Source: Rhizaria sp. SCN 62-66
Taxonomy: Eukaryota > Rhizaria, unplaced
DNA length: 64,000 nt
Direction: 5' to 3'
Assembly: GCA_001724265.1 (NCBI GenBank)
Contig: MEDY01000015.1
Span: 104,011 to 168,010 of the forward strand
Below, piece by piece: positions 22,281 through 34,345 of the stretch. The position numbers and the translations under genes are program-made. Numbering within the stretch: the first letter of the stretch is position 1; the number at the start of each line of letters is the position of its first letter. Below the pieces are notes generated by a model that worked only from the letters and a program-made list of their open reading frames with translations, had not been told where the DNA came from and ran no database searches.

Positions 22281-24577
22281 ATGGCGTGGCTCGTGCGTTC
22301 TCAGCGCACCAATGAGCTCGCCCTGGATAACACTCCAGCCAACATCGGTCCCGGCCGCTACGATGTCGCCACATCAAGTATCCGCGTGTACGTCTACCAA
22401 CCGCAATTTCCAGTACTTGGTTAATCTTTTTCTGTCCTTGTGTTGTCTGAAACCTTGGTATACCTCGCTCTATATCACCCCGACCTAATCCACTCACGGA
22501 CCCGCTCTCTCTTCCTTGCTCTATTTCTCACTCTCGCGTCTTCAGCGATGGTCCGAATTACGCCCCGTTTGCGGCATCAGCTCCGCGCGACATTCTAGCG
22601 CCTTCGGTTACCGGCGTCCCAGGCCCCGGCAACTACAACGCCCACACCAAAGTGACTGCGATCCGCTCCACCGTCGGCACATCCCAGCCCTTCGTATCCC
22701 GCATCGGCCGCTTCGAGGGCGGCGGCCAGGACCCTGTGCCCGGCCCCGGCGCGTACGACCGCCCCGACCCCTGGGCCGCGGCTGCGTCGTCGTCCTCGAC
22801 AGTCACGGCGCGCGGCGGCACGAGCGCGTTCACGAGCGGCGTCCATCACAATCACTCTAGCAGCAAAGCGCACAGTAACCCGGCGTCGCTCGGCACCACG
22901 GTGGCTTCCTCAACGCGGCCGCCGCGCGAGACCGGCAACGTCAAGTGGGAGCGCGTCGCGTCCATTCCGTCCATTCCTGCCGGCGCGCATCGCTTCGGCT
23001 TCGACGAGGCTCCCAACGGTGAGCTTATCCCCCAGCCCCCGCCCGCAGCCGCGTCCTCACTCGTGGGCCCAGCGGTGCCGCCCGATTCCTTCGTGTCCAA
23101 GCACCGCAACGCGCCCGCGTCGACGTTCGCGCGCTCCCGCGCCACGCGCGAGGTGTGGGGCAGCGACAAACCGCTGCACAAGCTCCCGGGGCCCGGAGAA
23201 TACAGCCCCTTCGACCAGGGCGCTATGGGCGCAGCGTTCGCGCCGGCGAACAATAACAACAACCACAACAACTTGCAAGACGGGCTCGGTCTCCCCGCGT
23301 CTATGACGGCCCCCGTGCCCGTGGCGTCGACAGCGCGGTATCTGCGGTGTAAGCCCAATGCGGTGTTTGCGTCCCGCAACGCCAAGATGCCCCGCGCCAC
23401 TGTCAACCCCGTCCCTGGGCCCGGGTCGTACCCGTTAGCCGCTGGGTCGTCGTTCGCGCGCGCAGCCGAGCCCGCGCCCGTGCTAAAGCAGTGCTTCGGC
23501 GCCCGCGCGGCCCGCTCTCTGGCGCACATTGACGCCGCCACCGCCGCGGCCGCTGCGACGCCAGGTCCCGGTGCGTACGACGCGAACGCCAAGGCCGCGT
23601 TCCCCGGCGGTCTGGAGGTCGACATGGGCGGCCTCGTCCCTTCCGCCGCGCTGCCCTCTGCACCATCAGCGCACGGGAGCGGCGGCGTCTCGCGCGCAAC
23701 CGCGGGCGCGAACGGCGTCTTCCGGTCAGCCACGAGCCGCTTCACAGGCCACGGCGCGATGGTCGCACTGCCCGCTGCGCCCGCGCCTGGCCCCGGCGCG
23801 TACTCTGTCAGCGGCAACATTGGCCGTGCCATGGCGCTAAAGTCCTTCTCCCGCAACCAGACGTTTGGCTCCACGTCCTCGCGCTTCCCGACTGGCCCCG
23901 CGCCGCAGGGGGCGAACCCGCGCGACACGGCCGTTTCCCACCCCGCGCTGGCGGGGCTGGACGGCGTCGACGAAGCCGTGCCCCGCGCCGCTGGCGGCGG
24001 GCTCGGCCCCAACGCCGTCATCACCGTCGCGCGCAACGGCACGGCGCGGCCCTCGGCGGCGTTCAGCTCTAAGTCAAGCCGCATGGGCGCCGGGTGGGAG
24101 TATGACGCCAGCTGCGCCTCCGGAGCCGGCGAAGGCACCCCCGCCACCGCCTCCACGGGGCCCGTTCACCGCGCGCCCCCCGTCGGCGCCTACGACGTCG
24201 ACATTGAGGGGCGGAAGCGGGCTGAACTGGCACAGGGCCGCAACGGCGGGAATAACGCGCACTTCCTCTCGCGCGAGCGCCGCTTCCACACCGACACCGA
24301 AGTCAAGAACGCACTCCTCGAGTCGCACCTGGGCCCCGGCACCTACGACGTGGCGCGCGCCGTGCCCTCCGCGCACCGGGCTGTGCAGGCGCCCGTGGGC
24401 AGCGTGTTCAAGTCCTCGCAGCCGCGGTTTGTGGAGCCGAGTCTGCTACCCGCCGGCGCGGTGGCAGCGCTGGCGGCGGCCGCGGGGCCTGGCCCGGGTC
24501 AGTACGGCGGGCCCGCGGTCGGCAGCATGGTCAAGCGGTCGTATAACGTCACTATCGACACACCGCGTCCGATGTGA
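22281..24577 (+). CDS. Sperm-tail PG-rich repeat (SHIPPO/STPG) ciliary protein
   Basis: Two exons, 22281-22387 and 22546-24577, with a GTACGT donor and phase 2, encode 712 residues. The protein has about ten copies of the P-G-P-G-x-Y motif characteristic of SHIPPO/STPG proteins: IGPGRY, PGPGNY, PGPGAY (three copies), PGPGEY, PGPGSY, a degenerate PPVGAY, LGPGTY and PGPGQY. The motifs are spaced by Ala/Ser-rich loops, often with FxSxxxRF-type segments (FVSRIGRF, FRSATSRF, FKSSQPRF). Members decorate axonemal or cortical microtubules in ciliated cells. There is no other domain. The first motif is in exon 1, which supports the splice. Together with IFT122 it points to a motile cilium. Which STPG subfamily it belongs to cannot be decided by eye. 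Confidence 0.88.
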
Positions 24578-24859
24578 AAGAGATATCAGGGCACGAGAAG
24601 TGACTTGTTTTAGGTGGGGTTGTTGCAGCTGGCCATGAGGCATATCTAGAAATCTCTTATGAGAGTGATTTATCTGACAAGCTTTGTACTTGTTGTGAAT
24701 ACAATGTATCTTATTGATTTAAGCTATTCGTTGTTTATTTTTATCTTACGATGCCGTAACAGCACTTGGCCAATCTATAATATCAGTACGACTCTAACAG
24801 AGTTCTGAGGCTTAGTGCACGTTGCTTTGTTGCATTTTGCTTTGTTGTAGCACACCTGC
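24578..24859. other. Convergent 3' spacer, PG-repeat gene / AATF
   Basis: 282 bp of AT-rich DNA between two stop codons, expected to contain both poly(A) sites. Nothing distinctive is present. Confidence 0.4.
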
Positions 24860-27160
24860 TCAGCCCATGACCTCGAAGTCACCGTAGATCTCTTCGTCGT
24901 TGTCGCCGTACATGTCCTCGAACTCGTCCTTCTTCTTCTCCTTGCCCTTGCCCTTGGCGCTCTTGACAGCCTTGGGAGTCGCAGCCGCAACAGCCTTCTT
25001 CGCCGGAGTCGCGGCGGCAGCAGATGCAGTCGCCTTCTTTTTGTCCTTGCTGAGAGTGGAGAAAATCTTCACCGCCTCTGCGTCGTTGGCCTCATCATCG
25101 CTATCGTCGCCCATGGTGCCGCTCTGGCCGTCTTCGTCGTCACTGGCGTCAATCTGGCCCTCTTCATCGTACTCACCATCGTCATCGTCGTCATCGTCCT
25201 CGTCTTCCTCGGCCTCGTGGTCCAAGAATGCCGCCGTGGCCGCCGCCTCTGCGTCCGCGCGCCTCTGCTCCGCCGCCTCGGCCGCGCTGGGCTCCACGCG
25301 CGCGGCCTGGCGGAAGAGCCCGTTCAGCAGCTCGTCCACGAGCACTTCCTGCGCGTCCGCCACGGCCGAGTCGCTGGCCGTGGAGGCGCAGGCCGCAAGC
25401 CATTGCGGCGTCACGATGGGCGCCATGAAGTTGACGAGCTTCGGGATCGGGTCGTAGCGGATCGAGCGCGCCTTGCCGGCGTGAATGCGCTTCTGCGCAG
25501 TCTTGACCTTGCTGGCGAGGTGCGCGGCCTGCTGCGCGATGATCGACGCCGTGAGAGAGCCATCACCGCCGTAGTCGGCCGAGTCTGCCGCGACGGCGCT
25601 GAGCTCGCGGATCAGCGTCGAGAAGAAGTCCGTGTCGTCAAACACGTTGTCGTCGAACAGAGACAGGCGGGACCGCTGGTTGTACGCCTCCTCGTCCTCG
25701 CCGGCCTCGCGCGCGGCTAGAGGGCGCACACACAGCGAGCGGGTCGAGCAGCGACGCATGTTGGTGCGCTGGATCATGCGATCCTCCTCGACCTCGACGA
25801 CGTGCGCAATCTGGCTCGAAAGCTTCTGCCCACCCGCGCCACCGCTGAGCGCAGATGACAGCGACGCGCCGCCCGACGAACGGTCAGCGCCCTTGTTCTG
25901 CGCGCCCTTGCCGCCGTCCGTGCCCAGGTCCGCGCGGCCAGTCACCACGGCGACGCGCTTGTACCACTTGTCCAGCACTGCCGCGCGCGCGTCGGCGCCC
26001 GCGGCCCAGTCACTGGCCAAGCGGGCCTCGATCGCGGCCAGGTCGGCGTCGATGAAGTTCTCGGGCATCGCGGCCGCGCTGGAGGAGCGGGATTTCTTAG
26101 CACTGTTGCCGTTCACGCTGTTTGCCGCGGCGATCTTGTCGCCGTTCAGCTCGAGGTAGCGCTTCTGCTGCTTGGCGCGGGCCTTGGCCGTGAGGCCCTC
26201 AAGCAGTGCGGGCCGCTCGTGGCGCGGCCAGTGCGCGGCGGCCGCGCCGGTCGACGGAAGCGCCGTCTCGCCGTTGCGCTGTAGCGTCGCGAATGCCGCC
26301 TGGATGTCGAGCAGGTCTGAGAGGGTCTGCGCAGTCACAGCGGCGGCGATGCACGCGCGCTTGTTGACGGCATCGGCCTCGGGCAGCGCGGCGGCGAGGG
26401 CCTCGGAGTCGGCCGAGTTGCGCGCCAGGGAGAAGACGTCGGGTGGGGGCAGTTTCTGCGACAGGTTCAACGACGCCTGAGAGTATACACGAAAAATAGA
26501 ATACAAACACAAAATAAAGAGACATGAGTATAGTTCCAATGAATCAAGTTGGGTATCGCTATACAAGAGAATATCACACCGTATAATATTGGCTTGAGTT
26601 TGCTAAGATGTGCAAACGCGTTATTTTGCGATACTGCGTACCTGGAATTGGAGGCGGATGGCGAGTGTGTCGCGCCAGAGCTTCTGCTGGTTGGAGACGT
26701 GCACGGCCTTGCGTGACTCCTCCTTGTCGACCTTCTTAGCCGTAAGCATCACCGAGCTCTCCTGCTTGTCGAGCGACGAGAGCTGGGCCTCCAGGTCCGC
26801 CATCTGCTGGTCGGCGAACATGTTGCGCGCGGCCTCTTCGTCTTCCTGGTCGCTGTCCTCGTCCGCGTCATCGCCGTAGTCGCCCTCACTCTCACTGCTC
26901 TCGCTCTCGCTCTCATCATCAGAGCCGGACGCGGAGTTATCTTCCTCGCCGCTCGCGCTGGCGTCCTCCTCCTCTTCATCAACGTCGTCGTCGTTGCTGT
27001 CGTCGCTGGCAGCGTTGGTGGTCATCTCTTCTTCGTGTTCAGAAGCGGAGGAGGGCTCGAGATCCACAGTCTCGAACATAGCGGTCTTGCGGGTGGCGGG
27101 CTTCGCGTGGGCAGCGCTGGCGCCGCCGCGGGCGGGCTTGGATACCTTCTGGGCAGGCAT
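24860..27160 (-). CDS. AATF: AATF/Bfr2/Che-1, small-subunit processome protein
   Basis: Two phase-0 exons, 27160-26642 and 26476-24860, with a GTACGC donor, encode 711 residues. AATF/Bfr2 is a nucleolar factor in 40S ribosome biogenesis. The N-terminal third is dominated by Asp/Glu/Ser (DDDVDEEEEDASAS, SESESSESEGDYGDD). The AATF core follows (KLWRDTLAIRLQFQASLNL, with the intron inside it, then LPPPDVFSLAR). Next come FIDADLAAIEARL and KWYKRVAVVTGRADL, and the Traube-type C-terminal signatures FDDTDFFSTLIREL and RSIRYDPIPKLVNFMAPI, corresponding to the human DDDDFYHQLLREL and KLLSFMAPI motifs. A long acidic/Lys-rich tail ending DFEVMG is unusual. The first in-frame ATG is used; the frame further upstream starts only at TTG. 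Head-to-head with CHMP3. Confidence 0.93.
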
Positions 27161-27691
27161 GGGAGGCGCCTCCGAGGGTGGTGTGCGACTGTTGGGCGGT
27201 GGGGAAAGACCTAGGAGAAGGGCTGTGTGGGGGAAGCTGTATAGAGGGGAGGAAAGGGGATGTGGTGAGCTCAAATTGTGAATAGTTAGGAACGCACTAT
27301 ACGTATATCATATTGGGAGAAAATGCGGATATGACGGTCTTTCACGCCTCTGCAATGGATTTGCGCGTCGCACGACAGGACCAAGACTCGCGAGACTGGG
27401 TGACCGTGGGCCATCGGACCAGACCGACCGACGTCAGTCAACCCTCCTCCACCACGAATCGAAGGACCAACTTCAACACCGGATATCTTTATCTTCCCAT
27501 CGTCAAGTGCAATTGTTTCACCGAGGACGCGCGGTGAATACGACTTTTGTTTACTTTCACCTTTTTATACCTCTCACCGACTCTACTGTATTCTTCTACA
27601 CCCCTCTTGCTTCAAACAGCTTTTCGCCCCTCTCCTGACCCCCTTCCAACTCGACACCAGCCACAGTTCCTGACACAAGGACCGCACCAAG
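27161..27691. promoter_or_regulatory. Bidirectional promoter region, AATF / CHMP3
   Basis: 531 bp separate divergent start codons, so both genes are probably driven from a shared promoter region. The stretch near 27410-27430 is GC-richer than the rest and the CHMP3 side is pyrimidine-rich (27590-27660). No named element was identified. Confidence 0.4.
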
Positions 27692-29175
27692 ATGCTTAAG
27701 AAGCTCTTTTTTGGCGAGGAGGAGAAACCCATGAAGGAGCGCGTGCGCCAGTGGACGCGTGACCTCCAGAAGCAACAGCGCAACATCACTCGCGACATGG
27801 AAAGTACGTGCATTGTGCTAACTTTACAACAGACCTCATGAATATCGACCCCGATCAGCTAGACGACACAATATCACTTGATTCTCTATGCAGAGCATAT
27901 TATACCTTGGGATTTCTATGGAATTTCTCCATGTAGCCTCTAAAACCTTGTTTTTTGTCGAGTGTCCCAGAGTTCTTTCCGTTAAAATGCAAACGCATAC
28001 CACTCACTCTTTCTGCTCTGCGTCTCGCAACACCGCTTTCCATTATAATCACCTGCAGAGATCAAGCGTGAGGAGGTCAAGGTTACCGCTGAGATCAAGA
28101 AGCTCGCCAAGGAGGGCACCACCTCGCGCACCGCGCTCGCCACTCTGGGTACGTCTCTTCTGACTCAAAATTGCAGCACAAACTACGTGTCAATCCTATT
28201 TGACAAGCTTCCCACAGTACAGTAAACATATCTTTAGGAGAGCCTATACTTTGCGCAATTTACTTATCATTTATCATTTTCTGTTTTATGTTGCGTCTAT
28301 CTCTTCAGCGAAATCGTTGATCAAGTCCCGCCACACGCGCGAGCGCATGCTGCTATCGACGGTACAGATCAACTCGGTCGTGCTCACCCTCGAAGGCATG
28401 GCCGCGCAGCTTCGCGTCGCACAGACGCTTGGCAAGTCCGCCACGCTTATGAAGCAGGTACGGTGCGATCCATCACTTGATAAGAAGGCATAGCTTTCTT
28501 TTACTGTCCTGTTTCAAGTCACCACACAGATAACGAATCACATCTTGATTCTATCCATGTTCTGATTAACACACATTTTCTCTATATGACATGCTAACAC
28601 GTCAATCAAACGCAATATTTTGCGGTTTTGTTATTATTTCTTGATGTCCTCCTGTTTAGATGCGAGGCGTGATGAAGCTGCCCGAGATCCAGGCTGTGTG
28701 TCGCACCATGGCCAAGGAGATGTACCACGCGGGCGTCATCGAGGAAGCCGTGGACGAGGCCATGGCGATGGCGGACCCGGAGGACCTGGAGCAGCAGGCA
28801 GACGAGACGGTTGACAACGTGCTGTTCGACGTGCTGCAGGACGTCACGGCGACGCTCGCCCCCGGCCCGCTCAAGACTCGGTACGCGTTATATCCTATCC
28901 CAAACAAAACGAAGCAAAATCATATTGTTGTTGGAGCTCTCAACAATTGCGACTTGACTTGACTTCTAGTCGCACTTGTTTCTTCAAAAATATTTCTTTT
29001 TTGTTTTGGTTTAAACTGATTTTGTGCTCACCTGTTTTGTCAACTTGCTTCATATTTCTTTGCTTTGTCTTTGCGCAGCATCACGGAGATCGCGGCCGAG
29101 AAGGCGGCTAAGGTCCGTGAGAAGGAGGAGGAAGAGGAGGAGGACAAGGCTGTGGCTGCACTCTCGGAGCTTTAA
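27692..29175 (+). CDS. CHMP3: CHMP3/Vps24-type ESCRT-III subunit
   Basis: Five exons, 27692-27803, 28059-28148, 28309-28457, 28660-28880 and 29079-29175, give 222 residues, the usual length of CHMP3. ESCRT-III subunits polymerise to cut membrane necks in multivesicular-body formation and cytokinesis. The Snf7-fold core is visible: basic N-terminal helix (MLKKLFFGEEEKPMKERVRQ), KIKREEVKVTAEIKKLAKEG, RERMLLSTVQINSVVLTLEG, then MKLPEIQAVCRTMAKEMYHAGVIEEAVDE, which matches the Vps24 signature IPEIQATMRELSKEMMKAGIIEEML. The tail is acidic (EKEEEEEEDKAVAALSEL), with a terminal Leu motif suitable for Vps4 MIT binding. Donors are GTACGT, GTACGT, GTACGG and GTACGC. It is the most intron-rich gene in the window. 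A possible AATAAA lies about 120 bp past the stop. CHMP2 is less likely because of the PEIQ motif. Confidence 0.92.
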
Positions 29176-30017
29176 AGCTGTTGTCCTTAAGATCCTTCTT
29201 CGCTTCTCAGGTCCAGGATAACTTCATAGAGAGGTCTCATTTCGTGAGCTAGGTTTGTTTTTGATTTAGATATAGAGTGTGATGTCAGAATAATAAAGAG
29301 TTATCTATTGTTTTATTAATATTTTTTCGTTCAAATACTTCCGATTAATTCTACAATTCAATTGTTTGCTGTTGTTCTTCGACTGCTCGCGACGTTGCGG
29401 CTTCATTGCTGGAAATGATCACTGAGTGGCAGTTTGGTGTGCATACACGACGAAGGCAACACGGATGTTTGTTCCTGTCGAAGATGCATTCGGTCTTGTT
29501 GCAAGTGGGCTGGAGATGTGTACGGACCAAACCGTACAAATCATCAAAACAACTGTCGCAAGCAATGAACACATGCGACATGCAAACTACAGACAACAAC
29601 TGCAACGCACGCGATGCGAGGAAACAATACTATCACCAACAAATAGTACATGAACCACTAGTAGAGGAACACCGTAACACAGTCCAAGTAACTATGACGT
29701 ATATTTCCACGCCTACGACATGTACGCACACTGAGACGAAAAGACATGGCCAGTGATTGACATCATCATGGCCGCATTTTACGTATAAGTTTAGTATTAT
29801 AGCAATAAACAGACTGGCTTAAAGAGTTTAATAAAAAAACCGACATCAACAAACAAGGACAATCAACAGCAAATCGACTTATCATGAATGGGATCGAAAT
29901 CGAGGCGAGCGAGTCAGCACAAAGTGACTGTGAGAAAGAGTAAAGAAGCAGACTGAACGATCGCGAGAGGATAGTGCGCGAGAGACGGAGACCGAGTTGG
30001 ATCCGGGGCTGATTCAC
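29176..30017. other. Convergent 3' spacer, CHMP3 / membrane protein
   Basis: 842 bp between two stop codons. AATAAA at 29292-29297 is a candidate poly(A) signal for CHMP3. Frames at 29406-29756 and 29426-29653 (+) lack the codon bias of real exons and begin at non-ATG codons. No RNA gene was seen. Confidence 0.45.
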
Positions 30018-32693
30018 TCAGTCCCAGTCCTCGTCGCCGTTGTCGTCGCCGCCGTCGTTGTTGTTCTCCTGCATGGCGTTGCGGCGGCGACGCATCGCGC
30101 GCTCGAAGTGCTTCGGCACCGGGATGTCCCCCACCTTGCCGACCTTGCCGCCCTTAGACCCAACAGCGCCGGCCTTGCCCTTAGCGGCGGCGGCGGCGGT
30201 GCTACTCTTGCTTCTACTCGCGCGCGCGCTACCGCCATCATCCTCACTCACGTCGTCGTCGTCGTCCTCCTCTTCCTCCTCGTCGATGTCGCTGGGCAGA
30301 CCGGCGTCGCGGCGCTGTGCCCGGCGCGCGCGGCGCGCACTCGGCGGCTCCACAGGGTTCAGGTTCGCGCGAGTGCGCTTGAGCGTGCTCGCGGTTAGGT
30401 TAACTCCACCGGCAGCGGCGGCGGTGGCAACCACGTTCTTGCTCCCAGCGGCGGCGCGGCCGGTGGGGACCGGGGTGTCGACGTGGTGGCCGCCCTTGGC
30501 AGCCGCCGCAGCTGAGGCGTTGGCGTGGAAGTCGGCGGCGGAGGCCTGCGACTCGCGGGCGCTGCGGCTGCGGGTGCGACGACCCTCGTTCAGGTTCATG
30601 TTGGCGGGACGCTGCGGCACAGGGGTCATCATCGCAGCGTTCGCAGCAGCGGCGGCAGCGTTGGTATTGCTGCCACGGCGGGCTGACTGGACTCTAAACG
30701 TCTCGGCTACAGCGGCGGCCAGAGCAGGGTCCGCGTTAGTCTCGTCGTCGTCGTAGTCGCCGCCAGCGGAGAGGCCGTGGCGGCGGGACGCGCGCGGGGC
30801 GGGCTTGCGGGCCGTGGGCGGGTGGAGTCCGCGCGCAGCGAGGTCGTCGACAAGCGCCACGGTGGCCTACAGTGCAAAGTGCGCGAAGAAAAACAACGAC
30901 AAGATTGGGAGGAAAGACATGAGTGAATATATGAAGAGCAAGATACAGACGCAGAAAGATAAAACTCAAAACAAGGAAATACAATACAGTTTTAGATCAT
31001 GCGGTTCAGAATAAGCAAACAAAATACATGTTTGCTACCGAGCGGTATATAGAAAAAGTGAAGCACGTACCTGAACGCGCGAAAGAACCGAGGAGCGCGG
31101 GGGCGCCAATAGCCGCATCTTGAGCAGGTCAAACGACGCTCTATCGATGGGGTCGAAGCCGTCCTCGTGCGCCGTCAGCGAGACTTTAGGGGACGGCGGA
31201 GTGACGGGCGCGGCTCGGCGCTGGCGCTGCGAAGCCACAACGGCCGCATGGCTCACGCCAGCGGCGGCCGCGGGTGACTCGCCGGTGACGGTGAAAAGTG
31301 GCGCCAGCGGGGGCAGCTTGGGGGGCTGCGTTGTGAAGCGGCGGAAGCAACCGCGCACACGGTCGCCGCACGTCAGACGCTTGTTGCCTGCGCCAGTGTG
31401 CACGACCTGGCCGCTACTCAATAGTAAGGGGGCGGGGAGCACCGAGGCCGCGGTGGCGGAGACGGGCAGCGGCGAGAGCAGCGGCGACGTGTCGACGGCG
31501 GTGCCAGCGATGAGCGCGTTCGTGGCGCTGGCGTCGCCGTCAGTGACCAGCGAGGGCGCGTGCAAGAACAGGCGGATCGACGGGGACAACACGGGCGGCG
31601 GCGGCAGCGCCAGCGGGGCGCGCGCCTCGGGGAAGCCCGCGGCGGCGGCGGCCACGGCGGCGGCGGTGGCGTGCGCGGGGGACAGCGCGGGCGAGAGCGC
31701 GGCGGCGATGGGGGCCGGGAGCGTCGCAGTGACGAAGCGGGACGCCAGCAGCGCGCGCAGAGGCAGCGCCAGCAGCCCCGCGAGGGCGAGCAGGACGACG
31801 CCCGCGCCGAGGCCCGCGGCGGGGACCAGCGCGGCGCTGGGGACGAGCGCGGGCGCGCGCGCGGCAACGGCGGCAGTCAGCGGCGCGACTGCTAGCGCGA
31901 TAGCCTGCGTAGCGTCGACCGCGAAAAAGGCTGCGGCGGCGGGCGCGGCGGCGTAGGCGGCAGCGGAGAGGATGACCGTGAGCGCGGCGCCGAGGTGGGA
32001 GCCCGCGCGGGCGAGGGGGTCCGCAGTGGCAGCGACCGCGGCCGTGGCGGCGGTGGCGGCGGCGGCGCGGGCGCGGGTGCGGACGATGAGCAGCGGCAGC
32101 GCCTCAGCAAGCACAGCGAGAGTAAGCGCCAGAGTCAGGTAGAAGAGAACGGAGGTCACGGAAACGTTGAAAGTGATCGCGGCTGTTTTCCCAAGCAGAG
32201 ATGCAGTCCCAGGGCCATTGAGAGGCGAGGTGACGCAAGCGGTGTTCCCGACTGCGGCGACGGCGAACACGATAGAGACGGTGGCGGAGAGCAGGGGCAA
32301 GTGCGCGGCAAGCGCGCGGGTAAAAATGCGCGCGGGCATCGAGTCCTTGAGCGGGGACGCGTGCGAGTGCGCATAGTGCAGGTAGCAAAGGAAAGGAAGC
32401 ACGGGAAGCAGCCAGAGAGGGTGGAAGAGCATGGACACGAACGGGGGGATTGCGCGGCCAGTGGCGGTCGACAGACGGGCCAGCAGCGCCAACATAAGCG
32501 GTGCATCGTCGGTGAGCGCGATGCAAAAGTCCTGTCGCGGGGTGGCGAGCGCGGAGCCTGCCGCGCGGAGGGCGGCCAGGAATGGGGTCGACGCTGGCAC
32601 CGCCACGCGGGCGGCGACGGCCAGAGTGCCCACCAGCGCGAGGAAAGAGGACCACATGCTCTCTCGCACTAGAAGATAAAGGGCTGTGCGCAT
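30018..32693 (-). CDS. Polytopic membrane protein with charged C-terminal tail, unknown
   Basis: Two phase-0 exons, 32693-31071 and 30866-30018, with a GTACGT donor, encode 823 residues. The first about 380 residues hold roughly seven to nine hydrophobic helices (FLALVGTLAVAARVAV, FHPLWLLPVLPFLCYLHY, TSVLFYLTLALTLAVLAEAL, GVVLLALAGLLALPL among them), many Ala-rich. A Cys/Arg-rich loop (GDRVRGCFRRFTTQ) and about 300 residues of low complexity follow. The second exon is soluble-looking: Arg-rich patches (RRTRSRSARES, RRARRAQRR), an acidic run (DEEEEEDDDDD) and the end NGDEDWD. A membrane core plus a basic/acidic tail resembles nuclear-envelope or ER shaping proteins, but I recognise no family. 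The frame continues to an ATG at 32816, but those codons are AT-rich, so 32693 is preferred. That both exons belong to one gene rests on the clean splice. Confidence 0.68.
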
Positions 32694-34345
32694 ACAAAAA
32701 ACACACAGAAAAGAACAGTCAAGGCGTGGGGCAGGTGAGCGTGACGAAGAAGACGGAGTGTGGAAGGAAAATGCGACGGCTTGCAAGCAATTAGCGAAAC
32801 TTTGTCTGACTTCCATCTTGGTCTGTTAAAGAGCGGTAAATTAATTTACCAAGAGAACGCTACAGTTAATCTCCCTTGTAATTGCTGGTTTTTAAAGTTG
32901 CTTGGTCGTTTCCAACGAATTGATCTTCGCAATTTCGCTGCCCGTTGTCCCAGCGAGAGCCGTTGCCAGCGCGAGCGCAGACCCACAGTCACTCCACTCG
33001 AAAAACACGTTCCACAACGATTTACGGTACGTAACTAACTTCATTTCTTTTGAAATTGTAGCAAATAATCAAAAACTACTGTTCATTTCTGGTGCCTCTA
33101 CCTTTCTATTCTTTCGACCTAGTTGCGTTTGAGTATTCTGCATTTAAGAAACAGTAACATTGCGTTACTGTAGCGTTTGAGTGGTGTGCGTCGCAGCATC
33201 AACAGTATTCAACATACTTTTGCGTTTATAATTAATGGCAGATGTGTAGATATCCCATGGATATGTTTTGTCTAAGTATGTGCAGTTCTTGTGCGCGTTC
33301 CTCAGCGCCACGTTCATAACTAACTAGCCGTTGACGCTTCAAATCGTGAGATACCTAACATGTTAGCTATACTAACTAACTTGATATACAACCGTTTCCT
33401 AATAGAATCAACTCAGACACAACAGGAAATTTTGCACCGCGTTCTAGAAAGCGTTGTTGTGTCCTACAATAGTGTCGCGACTAATCAGCACCTCTAGTTC
33501 GATTTACTGGCATCTGTCATGGAGGATTTGGTAGTATAGGCTGTCGACCCATGCAAAAAAATACACATTGGAACACAAAAGTCATACATGTGTGTCACAA
33601 ACCCGTTTCACCAACTCACACTAGTTGTTCGACGCATGTAACCTTGGTGGATGTGAACGTTTCGGCGATTCTCAGAAGGGGTAACGTTCACAAGAACGAG
33701 ATTATCTCACGATAATCACAAACTTAGCCAATGAGATTTTGATATTATGTTTACACTGATATAAACCACGCAAATACATGACTGATTACGCAACTAATCG
33801 TGATATATCTGGATCAAATGATGTTGATAACCACGCTTCCGGACAAGTTAAGCCGCTGAGTCGTCGCTCGGTCAATGATCGGGGTCGGCTGATTGATTTG
33901 CTCCACATAACGTTTCTATGTCCGTCAAGCCACATCGGAACATACTTTCCGATTTTGCTGTGTTGTTTCAAATATACTCCTAAAATAGCATTGCTTGGGA
34001 TTGCTTTTGGGGGGCTCTATGCTTGGTTTCATCTGAGATCACCCTGTCACATCATGCCATTCGTGGTTTTTCGTGATGTTGTTGCTTTAGCCATTAGTTT
34101 CCCAATATTTAAGTTTATTTTTACATAATCTTTAGCCATGCACAACCATTTTATGTACTGCGGCTTCTACTGATTACTGTTGTACACCGTGAATCCCGTT
34201 CTTGCGTGTGCAGACTTCCGATCTCCCATCATCCGGTCTTTGGTCCCGTCATTTTTCCGTCCCTACCCAGTCACCAAACCCGTTTAGTCCCAGCAAGTTT
34301 TTCACATCTAAGTATTTAAAATCTCTGCTTCCATTCTGCCGTAGC
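32694..34345. promoter_or_regulatory. Divergent region, membrane protein / threonine dehydratase
   Basis: 1.65 kb, the longest spacer here, holds both promoters. It contains two neighbouring inverted repeats: GTGAACGTT/AACGTTCAC (33653-33661 and 33683-33691) and GATTATC/GATAATC (33700-33706 and 33711-33717). A 116-codon AT-rich frame at 33778-34128 (+), with two hydrophobic stretches, lacks the usual codon bias and is not called. The last 140 bp before the dehydratase ATG is pyrimidine-rich 5' UTR. Confidence 0.4.
33653..33717. repeat. Two adjacent inverted repeats
   Basis: A perfect 9-bp stem GTGAACGTT/AACGTTCAC with a 21-base loop is followed 8 bp later by a perfect 7-bp stem GATTATC/GATAATC with a 4-base loop (TCAC). 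They lie in an AT-rich spacer, about 0.65 kb upstream of the threonine dehydratase start. Function is unknown; they may be chance palindromes or an extruding structure. Confidence 0.4.

Noticed and set aside
29406-29756. Plus-strand frame in the CHMP3 / membrane-protein spacer
   Set aside because: Starts at a non-ATG codon, no codon bias, lies between two convergent 3' ends.
33778-34128. Plus-strand 116-codon frame from an ATG with two hydrophobic stretches
   Set aside because: AT-rich codon use and no homology; it fits a chance frame in a 1.65 kb spacer. RNA-seq would settle it.
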